From assembly GCF_003732425.1 (NCBI RefSeq), contig NZ_MOBX01000015.1, positions 266,303 through 330,302 on the forward strand: DNA of 64,000 nt, in the 5' to 3' direction. The notes under the pieces are model-generated. The model saw only the letters and a list, made by a program, of their open reading frames with translations, searched no databases and had not been told where the DNA came from. Positions 54,810-63,953 of this stretch are shown in pieces. Positions within the stretch are counted from its first letter, which is position 1; each line of letters begins with the position of its first letter. The stretch is from Pseudomonas fluorescens (lineage in GTDB: Bacteria; Pseudomonadota; Gammaproteobacteria; Pseudomonadales; Pseudomonadaceae). Made by a program: the position numbers and the translations under genes.

Positions 54810-56030
54810 ATGCGCCGCGTCGTTATCACTGGTCTGGGCATTGTTTCGTGCCTGGGCAATGACAAAGAGACCGTCTCCGCTAACCTGCGTGCAAGCCGCC
54901 CTGGCATCCGGTTCAACCCGGAATATGCTGAAATGGGTCTGCGTAGCCAGGTTTCCGGCTCCATCGACCTCAACCTTGAAGAACTGATCGATCGCAAGAT
55001 CTATCGCTTCGTCGGCCATGCAGCGGCATACGCCTACCTGGCCATGAAAGACGCCATTGCTGACTCCGGCCTGACCGAAGAGCAAGTGTCCAACCCGCGT
55101 ACCGGCCTGATCGCTGGTTCCGGTGGTGCTTCCACGCTGAACCAGATGGAAGCGCTGGACATCCTGCGCGAGAAAGGCGTGAAGCGCGTTGGCCCGTACC
55201 GTGTAACGCGGACCATGAGCAGCACCGTTTCCGCTTGCCTGGCCACGCCTTTCAAGATCAAGGGCCTGAACTACTCCATCGCTTCTGCCTGCGCCACCAG
55301 TGCTCACTGCATCGGTACCGCCATGGAACAGATCCAGATGGGCAAGCAGGACATCGTCTTCGCCGGTGGCGGTGAAGAAGAGCACTGGAGCCAGTCGTTC
55401 CTGTTCGACGCGATGGGCGCTCTGTCCAGCAAGCGTAACGACACCCCGGAACAAGCTTCGCGTGCCTACGACGCTGACCGTGACGGTTTCGTCATTGCTG
55501 GCGGTGGCGGTATGGTCGTGGTTGAAGAGCTGGAACACGCTCTGGCCCGTGGCGCAAAAATCTACGCGGAAATCGTTGGCTACGGCGCGACCTCCGACGG
55601 CTACGACATGGTTGCCCCGAGTGGCGAAGGCGCGATCCGCTGCATGCAGATGGCGATGTCCACCGTTGATACTCCGATCGACTACCTGAACACCCACGGC
55701 ACCTCGACTCCGGTCGGCGACGTTGCGGAAATGAAAGGTGTGCGTGAAGTGTTCGGCGACAAGGCACCGGCGATCAGCTCGACCAAAAGCCTGTCCGGTC
55801 ACTCCCTGGGCGCCGCTGGCGTTCACGAAGCGATCTATTGCATGCTGATGATGGAAGGCAACTTCATTGCCGGCTCCGCCAACATCGACGAGCTGGACCC
55901 TGAAGTGGCCGATCTGCCGGTGCTGACCAAGACCCGCGAGAACGCCACCATCAACACCGTGATGAGCAACAGCTTCGGCTTCGGCGGCACCAACGCCACG
56001 CTGGTACTGAAGCGCTGGGAAGGCAAATAA
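54810..56030 (+). CDS. fabB: 3-oxoacyl-ACP synthase I
   Basis: FabB elongates cis-3-decenoyl-ACP and makes this the dedicated unsaturated fatty acid branch. The 406-residue thiolase fold has the catalytic Cys161 (SIASACATSAHCIG), His in NTHGTSTPVGD and His in SLSGHSLGAAG. The start codon follows fabA with GGGTT at a short distance, so the pair is co-transcribed. A terminator follows at 56055. Confidence 0.98.
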   Translation: MRRVVITGLGIVSCLGNDKETVSANLRASRPGIRFNPEYAEMGLRSQVSGSIDLNLEELIDRKIYRFVGHAAAYAYLAMKDAIADSGLTEEQVSNPRTGLIAGSGGASTLNQMEALDILREKGVKRVGPYRVTRTMSSTVSACLATPFKIKGLNYSIASACATSAHCIGTAMEQIQMGKQDIVFAGGGEEEHWSQSFLFDAMGALSSKRNDTPEQASRAYDADRDGFVIAGGGGMVVVEELEHALARGAKIYAEIVGYGATSDGYDMVAPSGEGAIRCMQMAMSTVDTPIDYLNTHGTSTPVGDVAEMKGVREVFGDKAPAISSTKSLSGHSLGAAGVHEAIYCMLMMEGNFIAGSANIDELDPEVADLPVLTKTRENATINTVMSNSFGFGGTNATLVLKRWEGK

Positions 56031-56054
56031 CTCCCCCCGCTTGAGCCACACCTG

Positions 56055-56088
56055 AAAACGCCCCGACTGGTTCGGGGCGTTTTTTTTG
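56055..56088 (+). terminator. Terminator after fabB
   Basis: AAAACGCCCCGA CTGG TTCGGGGCGTTTTTTTT is a perfect stem with a long T run. Confidence 0.92.
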
Positions 56089-56123
56089 CCTGCGCAAAAC
56101 TCATGGCCGACACGAACCCCATG

Positions 56124-56210
56124 TGTAGGAGCTGCCGAAGGCTGCGATCTTTTGATCTTGTCTTTTAAAAATCACAGTCAAAAGATCGCAGCCTTCGGCA
56201 GCTCCTACAC
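56124..56210. repeat. REP palindrome pair (family 1)
   Basis: TGTAGGAGCTGCCGAAGGCT and the inverse unit ending CTTCGGCAGCTCCTACA flank an A/T-rich centre. It follows the fabB terminator. Confidence 0.9.
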
Positions 56211-56340
56211 AGGGCATCGCGTGGGTCTGGAGATGAAACTTCTGTCATGAAACTTTGCGCCCTGCGACCGAATGTCGCGGATTACGCGGCCTGTAGCACT
56301 GTTGCAAAAAACGCAACAACGCCTTGCACAAATAAGCCGT

Positions 56341-56369
56341 TTACTTAGCAGGCTAACAAATCCTATAAA
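56341..56369 (+). promoter_or_regulatory. Promoter for the 62-residue protein
   Basis: TTACTT, 17 nt and TATAAA (56364-56369) give a plausible sigma-70 or sigma-S promoter about 50 nt before the ATG at 56421. CCTATAAA also fits a sigma-S -10 region. Confidence 0.4.
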
Positions 56370-56420
56370 AGAGTCCTGCACACGCCTTGCTGCAGATAAC
56401 TTGAGATTTGGAGCTAGCAG

Positions 56421-56609
56421 ATGACTGTAAAAGTAACTGAACGCGACGATTCACACATGTCCCACGAAGGCGTAGCCGCCGGTATCCGCATCTGGGATGT
56501 GCATCAACAAGACTTGCTGGTCGGCATGTTCCACAACGAGATCGACGCCCACAACTACAAGGCCGAACTGGAAGTGCAAGAACAGCAGCGGGATCTGAAA
56601 TCCGCCTGA
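56421..56609 (+). CDS. Small conserved-type protein, function unknown
   Basis: A 62-residue soluble protein, starting MTVKVTERDDSHMSHEG, with a central RIWDVHQQDLLVGMFHNEID and a highly polar helix (AELEVQEQQRDLKSA). GGAG lies 8 nt upstream of the ATG. A terminator that serves both sides follows, so it is an independent gene. No domain is recognised. Confidence 0.75.
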   Translation: MTVKVTERDDSHMSHEGVAAGIRIWDVHQQDLLVGMFHNEIDAHNYKAELEVQEQQRDLKSA

Positions 56610-56628
56610 TTAAACCACAGCATTGAAT

Positions 56629-56665
56629 ACGACAAACCCCGCCATGAGCGGGGTTTGTCGTTGTT
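56629..56665. terminator. Bidirectional terminator
   Basis: ACGACAAACCCCGC / GCGGGGTTTGTCGTTGTT is a long stem between the small gene and the convergent DUF2058 gene. Confidence 0.88.
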
Positions 56666-56679
56666 ACAGCTTTATCGAT

Positions 56680-57222
56680 TTACCACATCAGATCATCAGG
56701 GATCTGATACGCCGCGTACGGATCGTCCTCGCTGCTGACCTCTTCGGTCTGCACGTTGAGCTGGACGATGCGCTGTGGATCGCGCTCCTGGATCTTCAGG
56801 GCCGCTTCACGCGGGATCACTTCGTAGCCGCCGGCATGGTGCACGATCGCCAGCGAACCGCTGCTGAGCTTGTTGCGCATCAGCGTGTTGACCGAGATGC
56901 GCTTGACCTTCTTGTCATCGACGAAGTTGTAGTAGTCCTCGGTGGTCAGCTTTGGCAGACGCGAGACTTCGATCAACTGCTTGACCTGCGCAGCACGCGC
57001 CTTGGCTTCGGCTTTCTCTTTCTGCTGACGGTTCAGCTCCTGGTCGCGCTTGACCTTCTCGGCCATGGCTTCCTGAGCGGCACGCTGTTGCGAGTCATCC
57101 AGTTCGATCTGGCCTTTGTGCGCCAGACGCTGCTGTTTCTGCTTGTCCTTGCTGACCTGTTTGGCCTGCTTTTGGTTGACCAGGCCTGCTTTGAGCAACT
57201 GGTCGCGAAGGGAAATACTCAT
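56680..57222 (-). CDS. DUF2058 domain-containing protein (YaiL-like)
   Basis: A 180-residue highly charged cytoplasmic protein, very rich in Lys/Gln/Glu helices (VNQKQAKQVSKDKQKQQRLAH, about 15-100), then a compact region with DYYNFVDDKKVKRISVN. The pattern matches the DUF2058/YaiL family, described as nucleoprotein- or polynucleotide-associated. It is separated from mazG by 25 nt on the same strand, so it is probably in an operon with mazG. Confidence 0.9.
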   Translation of the reverse strand: MSISLRDQLLKAGLVNQKQAKQVSKDKQKQQRLAHKGQIELDDSQQRAAQEAMAEKVKRDQELNRQQKEKAEAKARAAQVKQLIEVSRLPKLTTEDYYNFVDDKKVKRISVNTLMRNKLSSGSLAIVHHAGGYEVIPREAALKIQERDPQRIVQLNVQTEEVSSEDDPYAAYQIPDDLMW

Positions 57223-57247
57223 GGGACTTACTCACTTGGGCAGTTGC

Positions 57248-58081
57248 TCAGCCGCAGCCGGGCACATTCTTTTCCTGACGTTTGGCTTCACCCCATAGGG
57301 CGTCCAACTCTTCGAGGGTGCAATCTTCTATGGGACGGTGGGTGTCGCGCAATGCCTGTTCGATAAATCGGAAACGTCTTTCGAACTTGCCGTTGGCGCC
57401 ACGCAGCGCGGTTTCCGGGTCGACCTTCAGGTGCCGGGCCAGATTGACCACGGAAAACAGCAGATCGCCGATCTCGTCAGCCACGGCGACGGGATCATTT
57501 TCGGACATGGCTTCGAGGACTTCATCGAGTTCCTCGCGCACCTTGTCGAGTACCGGCAAGGCATCCGGCCAGTCGAAACCGACCTGCCCCGCGCGCTTCT
57601 GCAACTTGGCCGAACGCGACAAGGCCGGCAGCGTTGCCGGGACGTCGTCGAGCAGTGACAGCTGCTCGGGCGCGGCAGATTTCTCCGCGCGCTCCTCAGC
57701 CTTGATCTCTTCCCAGCGCTGCTTGACCTGTTCTTCGCTCAGGCGCGGCACATCCAGAGGCGCGTAGAGGTCGCCAGTGGGGAACACGTGGGGATGACGC
57801 CGGATCAGCTTGCGGGTAATGCTGTCGATCACGCCGGCAAACTCGAAGCGCCCTTCTTCCTTGGCCAATTGGCTGTAATACACCACCTGAAACAGCAGAT
57901 CGCCCAATTCGCCCTGCAAATGATCGAAGTCACCACGCTCGATGGCGTCGGCCACTTCGTAAGCTTCTTCGAGGGTGTGCGGAACGATGGTCGCGTAAGT
58001 TTGCTTGATGTCCCACGGGCAACCGTACTGCGGATCACGCAGACGGTTCATCAGGTGGAGCAGGTCTTCAAGGCTGTACAT
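57248..58081 (-). CDS. mazG: Nucleoside triphosphate pyrophosphohydrolase
   Basis: MazG hydrolyses non-canonical and excess NTPs to NMP and PPi and lowers ppGpp effects after starvation. The 277-residue protein has two copies of the catalytic EExxE...ExxD motif: EEAYEVADAIERGD...GELGDLL near 35-60, and EELDEVLEAM...DEIGDLLF in the C-terminal half. The start at 58081 (MYSLEDLLHL) has GAGAC 5 nt upstream; an ATG five codons earlier has a poorly placed site. It lies beside relA, separated by a REP pair. Confidence 0.93.
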   Translation of the reverse strand: MYSLEDLLHLMNRLRDPQYGCPWDIKQTYATIVPHTLEEAYEVADAIERGDFDHLQGELGDLLFQVVYYSQLAKEEGRFEFAGVIDSITRKLIRRHPHVFPTGDLYAPLDVPRLSEEQVKQRWEEIKAEERAEKSAAPEQLSLLDDVPATLPALSRSAKLQKRAGQVGFDWPDALPVLDKVREELDEVLEAMSENDPVAVADEIGDLLFSVVNLARHLKVDPETALRGANGKFERRFRFIEQALRDTHRPIEDCTLEELDALWGEAKRQEKNVPGCG

Positions 58082-58100
58082 AAAAGTCTCGTTCATACCT

Positions 58101-58187
58101 CTGTAGGAGCTGCCGAAGACTGCGATCTTTTGATCTTGTTTTTCAAAATCAAAGTCAAAAGATCGCAGCCTGCGGCAGCTCCTGCAG
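58101..58187. repeat. REP palindrome pair (family 1) between mazG and relA
   Basis: TGTAGGAGCTGCCGAAGACT and the inverse ending GCAGCCTGCGGCAGCTCC flank an A/T-rich centre. Each arm has point changes relative to other copies. It fills the gap between relA and mazG, which are on the same strand, so it could limit read-through. Confidence 0.88.
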
Positions 58188-58196
58188 GGGATCGCG

Positions 58197-60440
58197 TCAC
58201 GGGGTACGGTTACGCCGCGTTTCGATGATGTTCGGCAGCTGCGAAATCCGCCCCAGCAAGCGCCCCAGCGCATCCAGACCCGGGATCTCGATGGTCAGGG
58301 ACATCAGCGCGGTGTTGTCTTCCTTGTTCGAGCGGGTGTTGACCGCCAGCACGTTGATCCGCTCGTTGAGCAGCACCTGCGAGACGTCACGCAACAGACC
58401 GGAACGGTCGTAGGCGCGGATGATGATGTCCACCGGATAGGTGAGCACCGGCACCGGCCCCCAGCTGACCTGGATGATCCGCTCCGGCTCGCGCCCGCCC
58501 AGTTGCAGCACCGAAGCGCAGTCCTGGCGGTGAATGCTCACGCCCCGGCCCTGGGTGATGTAACCAACGATGGCGTCGCCCGGCAGCGGCTGGCAGCAGC
58601 CGGCCATTTGCGTCATCAGGTTGCCGACGCCCTGAATCTGAATGTCGCCACGCTTGCCCGGTTTGTAACCGGTGGCTTTGCGTGGAATCAGTTCCAGCTG
58701 CTCGTTGCCGCGTTCCGGCTCGACCAGTTGCTGCGCGAGGTTGACCAGTTGCGCCAGACGCAGGTCACCGGCACCGAGGGCGGCGAACATGTCTTCGGCG
58801 GTTTTCATGTTGGCTTTGTCGGCCAGCTTGTCGAAGTCCACCGCGGGCAGACCGAGGCGCGTCAGTTCGCGCTCGATCAGGGTTTTACCGGCGGCAACGT
58901 TCTGGTCACGCGCCTGCAACTTGAACCAGTGAACGATCTTCGCCCGCGCCCGCGAGGTGGTGACGTAACCGAGGTTGGAGTTCAGCCAGTCGCGGCTCGG
59001 CGTACCGTGCTTGCTGGTGATGATCTCGACCTGCTCACCGGTCTGCAGGCTGTAGTTGAGCGGCACAATACGCCCGTTGATCTTCGCGCCACGGCAGTTA
59101 TGGCCGATCTCGGTGTGCACGCGATAGGCGAAGTCCAGCGGCGTCGCGCCTTTCGGCAAGTCGATGGCGTGACCGTCGGGAGTGAAGATGTAGACCCGAT
59201 CCGGCTCGATATCGACCCGCAGTTGTTCGGCCAGACCACCGATATCGCCCAGTTCTTCATGCCACTCGAGGACCTGACGCAGCCAGGAGATTTTCTCTTC
59301 GTAGTGGTTCGAACCGGATTTGACGTCGGTGCCTTTGTAGCGCCAGTGCGCGCAGACGCCGAGCTCGGCTTCTTCGTGCATCGAGTGCGTACGGATCTGC
59401 ACTTCGAGGACTTTGCCTTCCGGGCCGATCACCGCCGTATGCAGCGAGCGGTAGCCGTTCTCTTTCGGGTTGGCGATGTAGTCGTCGAACTCTTTCGGGA
59501 TGTGCCGCCACAAGGTGTGGACGATGCCCAGCGCGGTGTAGCAGTCGCGCATTTCCGGGACCAGCACGCGCACCGCACGCACGTCGTAGATCTGGCTGAA
59601 TTCCAGCCCCTTGCGCTGCATTTTGCGCCAGATCGAATAAATGTGTTTGGCCCGACCACTGATGTCGGCCTCGACGCCGGTGGCCTGCAATTCGTCCTTG
59701 AGCTGGGTCATCACATCGGCGATGAAGCGCTCACGGTCCAGCCGTCGCTCGTGGAGCAACTTGGCGATCTGTTTGTATTGATCCGGCTCGAGATAACGGA
59801 AGGACAAGTCCTCCAGTTCCCATTTGATATGACCGATGCCGAGGCGGTGCGCGAGCGGCGCATAAATGTCGAAGACTTCCCGGGCGACACGGTTACGCTT
59901 TTCGTCATCCGCGGTTTTCACCGCACGGATCGCGCAAGTACGCTCGGCCAGTTTGATCAGCGCGACGCGCACGTCGTCGACCATCGCCACGAGCATCTTG
60001 CGCAGGTTTTCCACCTGCCCCTGCGTGCCCATGACCATCGACTGACGCGGGCTGAGGCTGGCGCTGATGGCCGCCATGCGCTGCACGCCGTCGATCAGCT
60101 TGGCCACCACCGGGCCGAAGCGCTGGCCGACCGCCGCAAGTTCGATCTGGCCTTCGCGTACGCCGCGATACAGGACCGCCGCGACCAGTGAATCCTGATC
60201 GAGCTTGAGGTCGGCGAGAATCTCGGCGATTTCCAGGCCCGTACTGAAACTGCCGGAGCCTTCGGCCCACAGATTCTTCTTGGCATTGGACTGTTGTTCG
60301 GCCTCGCGAGCAAACTCGCAGGCTTCTTTCAAGGCTTCGCGATCCAGTGCCAGATCGACACTGACCGCGTGATCGAGCCAAGCCTCGAGATTGATACTGC
60401 CGTCAGTGTTGATCGGCTGGTGTGCTCTCACCTGTACCAT
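58197..60440 (-). CDS. relA: GTP pyrophosphokinase RelA
   Basis: RelA makes (p)ppGpp on ribosomes stalled by uncharged tRNA. The 747-residue protein has a degenerate HD domain (about 40-200, without the HD pair), the synthetase domain (about 245-390, YDVRAVRVLVPE, EFDDYIANPKENGYRSLH, VQIRT), then TGS (near 410-470), a zinc-finger-like part and C-terminal ACT (about 665-745). The EFDD acidic motif is typical of RelA rather than SpoT. It is followed by mazG and preceded by rlmD on the same strand, as in PAO1 (PA0933-PA0935). Confidence 0.97.
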   Translation of the reverse strand: MVQVRAHQPINTDGSINLEAWLDHAVSVDLALDREALKEACEFAREAEQQSNAKKNLWAEGSGSFSTGLEIAEILADLKLDQDSLVAAVLYRGVREGQIELAAVGQRFGPVVAKLIDGVQRMAAISASLSPRQSMVMGTQGQVENLRKMLVAMVDDVRVALIKLAERTCAIRAVKTADDEKRNRVAREVFDIYAPLAHRLGIGHIKWELEDLSFRYLEPDQYKQIAKLLHERRLDRERFIADVMTQLKDELQATGVEADISGRAKHIYSIWRKMQRKGLEFSQIYDVRAVRVLVPEMRDCYTALGIVHTLWRHIPKEFDDYIANPKENGYRSLHTAVIGPEGKVLEVQIRTHSMHEEAELGVCAHWRYKGTDVKSGSNHYEEKISWLRQVLEWHEELGDIGGLAEQLRVDIEPDRVYIFTPDGHAIDLPKGATPLDFAYRVHTEIGHNCRGAKINGRIVPLNYSLQTGEQVEIITSKHGTPSRDWLNSNLGYVTTSRARAKIVHWFKLQARDQNVAAGKTLIERELTRLGLPAVDFDKLADKANMKTAEDMFAALGAGDLRLAQLVNLAQQLVEPERGNEQLELIPRKATGYKPGKRGDIQIQGVGNLMTQMAGCCQPLPGDAIVGYITQGRGVSIHRQDCASVLQLGGREPERIIQVSWGPVPVLTYPVDIIIRAYDRSGLLRDVSQVLLNERINVLAVNTRSNKEDNTALMSLTIEIPGLDALGRLLGRISQLPNIIETRRNRTP

Positions 60441-60541
60441 CTTGCTTTACCTTCCCTACGACGCAGATTCAATGCGTCAAATCGCTGATCCTTTTTGCCC
60501 GTTTGCGCTCGCGGGGCTAAAGCGAGCGCTGCGCGGACAGA

Positions 60542-61918
60542 TCAGGCGGATTCAGACGAGCCATCCTGGCTCGCTTCAAATAACGCCATGGCCTCGACAT
60601 GTGCCGTCTGAGGAAACATATCGAGAATCCCGGCACGTTTTAACCGGTAGCCCTGCTTGATCAATTCGACCGTGTCGCGCGCCAGAGTTGCAGGGTTGCA
60701 CGACACATACACCAACCGTTTGGCACCCAGGGTCGCCAGCTTGCGAACCACCTCGAAAGCACCGTCACGCGGTGGGTCCAAGAGTACCGCAGAAAAGCCG
60801 TTTCCGATCCACTGGGCATCGGTCAAAGGCTGGGATAAATCGGCTTGAAAAAACTTTGTGTTATGCAAATTGTTACTAGCGGCGTTGGCTTCAGCACGAT
60901 CGACCATGGTCTGCACGCCTTCGACCGCCACCACTTCACGCACGCTTTTGGCCAGCGGCAAAGCAAAGTTGCCGAGGCCGCAGAACAGATCCAGCACGCG
61001 TTCGTCACTGCCGGGTTTCAGCCAGTCCAGCGCTTGCGCAACCATGGCTTCGTTGACGCCGGCGTTGACCTGAATGAAATCACCCGGGCGGTACGCCAGA
61101 TCCAGATCCCACTGCTCCAGGCGGTAGCCCAGTGACTGAGTCGCATCGACCGGTTGCGGCTCGCCTTCACCGTGCAGCCACAACTGCGCTTCATGGAACT
61201 GGCAGAAGTCCTTGAGGATCGTCAGATCCGCTTCGGACAACGGCGCCATGTGCCGCAGCAGCACCGCCAGCGACGAGCCACTGAACAACTCGACATGGCC
61301 CAGCGCTTGCGGTTTGCTCAAACGGCGGAGCATCTCTGGCAAACGGGTCATGATCGGTTGCAAGGGCTGTACCAGCACCGGGCATTCGTTGATGGCGACA
61401 ATGTCCTGACTGCCGGCAGCGCGGAAACCCACTTCGAGTTGCTTCGCCTTCATGTCCCAGCGCACCGCAATCCGGGCGCGACGGCGATAGCCGAATTCAG
61501 GTCCGGTCAGCGCTGCTGCCCATTCTTCAGGTTCGACACCGGCGACGCGCGACAATTGCTCGGCGAGCATGCGCTGTTTCAGGGCAAGCTGTTCGCCGTG
61601 GGGCAAATGCTGGACGCTACAACCGCCGCAACGGCCGGCGTGTTGGCACGGTGCCGGGCGACGCAATTCGCTGGCCTTGAACACCCGCTCGGTGCGCGAC
61701 TCAACCACTTTGCCGTGAGCGCCGAGCACTCGCGCTTCGACCTCTTCACCGGCGAGGGCGCCGAGGACAAACCAGGTTTTGCCTTCGAAAAACGCGATAC
61801 CGCGACCGTCATTGGCCAGGCGCTCGATGCTCAAGCGCTGCTTTTTGCCGGTCGGGATTTGCGCGGCCTTGCTCCCGCCCGTGGGCTGGAAGCGCAGGCC
61901 TCTCTCGTGCTTGGCCAT
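60542..61918 (-). CDS. rlmD: 23S rRNA (uracil(1939)-C5)-methyltransferase
   Basis: RlmD methylates U1939 of 23S rRNA. The 458-residue protein has an N-terminal TRAM domain (about 22-85), a [4Fe-4S] cysteine set in CQHAGRCGGCS (near 92-102), and the SAM-dependent fold with FCGLGNFALPLAK. The catalytic motifs are LLDPPRDGAFEV and VSCNPATLARD, the latter with the nucleophilic Cys. Its start codon shares one base with the stop of cysM (TGATG), so they are co-translated. Confidence 0.96.
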   Translation of the reverse strand: MAKHERGLRFQPTGGSKAAQIPTGKKQRLSIERLANDGRGIAFFEGKTWFVLGALAGEEVEARVLGAHGKVVESRTERVFKASELRRPAPCQHAGRCGGCSVQHLPHGEQLALKQRMLAEQLSRVAGVEPEEWAAALTGPEFGYRRRARIAVRWDMKAKQLEVGFRAAGSQDIVAINECPVLVQPLQPIMTRLPEMLRRLSKPQALGHVELFSGSSLAVLLRHMAPLSEADLTILKDFCQFHEAQLWLHGEGEPQPVDATQSLGYRLEQWDLDLAYRPGDFIQVNAGVNEAMVAQALDWLKPGSDERVLDLFCGLGNFALPLAKSVREVVAVEGVQTMVDRAEANAASNNLHNTKFFQADLSQPLTDAQWIGNGFSAVLLDPPRDGAFEVVRKLATLGAKRLVYVSCNPATLARDTVELIKQGYRLKRAGILDMFPQTAHVEAMALFEASQDGSSESA

Positions 61919-62820
61919 CAGTTGGGCGCGTCGAAAATGCCGGTCGACAGATAACGGTCGCCACGGTCACAGATGATCGCGACGATCACCGCGTTTTCAA
62001 CTTCTTTGGACAGGCGCAGCATCGCTGCCACCGCACCGCCCGAGGACACGCCGCAGAAGATACCTTCTTCGCGGGCCAGACGCCGGGTGACGTCCTCGGC
62101 CTCGCTTTGCGCCATGTCGACGATGCGGTCAACGCGGTCGGCCTGATAGATCTTCGGCAGATATTCCTGCGGCCAGCGGCGGATACCGGGAATGGCCGAG
62201 CCTTCCATCGGTTGCAGACCGACGATCTGCACGCTGTCGCTCTGCTCTTTCAAGTAGCGCGACACGCCCATGATGGTACCGGTGGTGCCCATCGAACTGA
62301 CAAAATGAGTGATGGTGCCCTGGGTCTGACGCCAGATTTCCGGGCCGGTGGTGGTGTAGTGCGCCTCAGGATTGTCGCCATTGGCGAACTGATCGAGCAC
62401 TTTGCCACGGCCTTCGGCTTCCATACGCTGGGCGAGGTCGCGGGCGCCTTCCATGCCCTCTTCCTGACTGACCAGAATCAGCTCGGCACCGTACGCGGTC
62501 ATTGCCGCTTTACGTTCGGCGCTGGAGTTGTCCGGCATGATCAGGATCATTTTGTAACCCTTGATCGCGGCCGCCATGGCCAGCGCGATCCCGGTGTTAC
62601 CCGAGGTCGCTTCGATCAGCGTATCGCCAGCATGGATCTGCCCGCGCAACTCGGCACGGGTGATCATCGACAACGCCGGACGGTCCTTGACCGAACCCGC
62701 CGGGTTATTCCCTTCGAGCTTGAGCAATAGGGTGTTGCTGGTTTCACCGGGCAGGCGCTGCAAACGCACCAGCGGAGTGTTGCCGACGCAATCGGCGATG
62801 GTTGGGTACTGCAGGGTCAT
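61918..62820 (-). CDS. cysM: Cysteine synthase B
   Basis: CysM makes cysteine from O-acetylserine and sulfide or thiosulfate. The 300-residue PLP enzyme has the lysine in EGNNPAGSVKDRPAL (near 40-52), the substrate loop EATSGNTGIAL and the phosphate-binding GTTGTIMGV. The start at 62820 (MTLQYPTIADCVGNTP) fits the family. It is first in the cysM-rlmD-relA series. Confidence 0.96.
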   Translation of the reverse strand: MTLQYPTIADCVGNTPLVRLQRLPGETSNTLLLKLEGNNPAGSVKDRPALSMITRAELRGQIHAGDTLIEATSGNTGIALAMAAAIKGYKMILIMPDNSSAERKAAMTAYGAELILVSQEEGMEGARDLAQRMEAEGRGKVLDQFANGDNPEAHYTTTGPEIWRQTQGTITHFVSSMGTTGTIMGVSRYLKEQSDSVQIVGLQPMEGSAIPGIRRWPQEYLPKIYQADRVDRIVDMAQSEAEDVTRRLAREEGIFCGVSSGGAVAAMLRLSKEVENAVIVAIICDRGDRYLSTGIFDAPN

Positions 62821-62927
62821 GGCGTATTCGCAATCCAGACGTGCGGGGGCGCCTATCATACCGGCAAACCCGCGCAGGCCATATCACGCAAAGTGCGGTG
62901 CTTATCGTTTATGGGAATAAGCAGCGG

Positions 62928-63953
62928 TTAGTCGCTATTTTCTGCTGTCGCCGTATCCATTGCATAAAACTCATGCAACTTGGCCTGCAGCAATTGCTTA
63001 TCCGGCAGACAGGTTTGATATTCCGCTATCAATGCGGGCGAAAGACTGCGATTGAGTGCGTACTCGACGACCTCATCTTCCTTGCTTGCACAGAGCAGGA
63101 CACCGATGGCCGGACTTTCGTGAGGCTTGCGGACATTGCGATCCAGCGCCTCCAAATAGAAATCCAGCTTGCCGAGGTATTCCGGCTCAAAACGGCCGAC
63201 CTTGAGTTCAATGGCTACAAGGCAGTTGAGCCCTCGGTGAAAGAACAGAAGATCGAGTGAGAAATCCCGACCGCCGACTTGCAGCGGATATTCGGAACCG
63301 ACAAAACAGAAATCGCGACCGAGCTCAATAAGGAACGCCTTGAGACGTGAAAGAAGCCCCTGGTGCAGATCGGTTTCGGAATGAGCAGCGGGCAGATCGA
63401 GAAATTCGACCATGTAGGAATCGCGGAATATCTCGAGAGCTTCGGGATGGGTTTGCTGCAGTGCCGCGGAGGCTTTTGCTGGATCAGTGACACTTCGCTC
63501 GAACAGAGCCGTTTTGAATTGGCGCTCCAACTCTCTTGTGGACCACTTCTCCTGAATGGCCATCCGCAGATAAAACTCACGCTCTTCAGAGAGCTTACTC
63601 TGAGTCAAAATGAGCAAATTATGAGTCCACGGCAATTGTGTCAGCAGTGCTGACACTTTCTGATCACCCCGATAAGCCTCATAAAACTGGCGCATCCGAA
63701 ACAGATTCCGACGGGTGAACCCTCGTAATCCCGGTTGTGTCAGAGCCAAATGTTCGGCCAGTTGGCCCACCACGGAATCCCCCCACTCCGCCCGCTCAAT
63801 CTTACGACTGATGTGCGCCCCCACCTGCCAATAAAGCTCAATCAGCTGTGTATTGACCGCTTGCATGGCCTTATGTCTGGAACTGTGTATCAGCGCGAGC
63901 ACTTCGTTGAAACGTTCGCCATCCGGGCTGCCAGTAAGGCTGGATACAGTCAT
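62928..63953 (-). CDS. PDDEXK nuclease domain protein (YhcG/DUF1016 family)
   Basis: A 341-residue protein of the YhcG family. An N-terminal helical DUF1016_N part (about 15-160, RRNLFRMRQFYEAY, LPWTHNLLIL) is followed by a PD-(D/E)XK nuclease core (about 180-310): Asp in FSLDLLFFHR and Glu-x-Lys in VAIELKVGRFEPEY. The start at 63953 (MTVSSLTGSPDGE) has AAGGA 7 nt upstream. The gene stands alone here, downstream of the window's right edge. YhcG proteins are often found next to restriction-modification or defence genes; the sequence is less GC-rich than its neighbours, suggesting transfer (inference). Confidence 0.9.
   Translation of the reverse strand: MTVSSLTGSPDGERFNEVLALIHSSRHKAMQAVNTQLIELYWQVGAHISRKIERAEWGDSVVGQLAEHLALTQPGLRGFTRRNLFRMRQFYEAYRGDQKVSALLTQLPWTHNLLILTQSKLSEEREFYLRMAIQEKWSTRELERQFKTALFERSVTDPAKASAALQQTHPEALEIFRDSYMVEFLDLPAAHSETDLHQGLLSRLKAFLIELGRDFCFVGSEYPLQVGGRDFSLDLLFFHRGLNCLVAIELKVGRFEPEYLGKLDFYLEALDRNVRKPHESPAIGVLLCASKEDEVVEYALNRSLSPALIAEYQTCLPDKQLLQAKLHEFYAMDTATAENSD

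Noticed and set aside
58503..60191. 562-codon forward frame inside relA
   Set aside because: Shadow frame of relA, His/Asp/Arg-rich noise with no domain or start signal.
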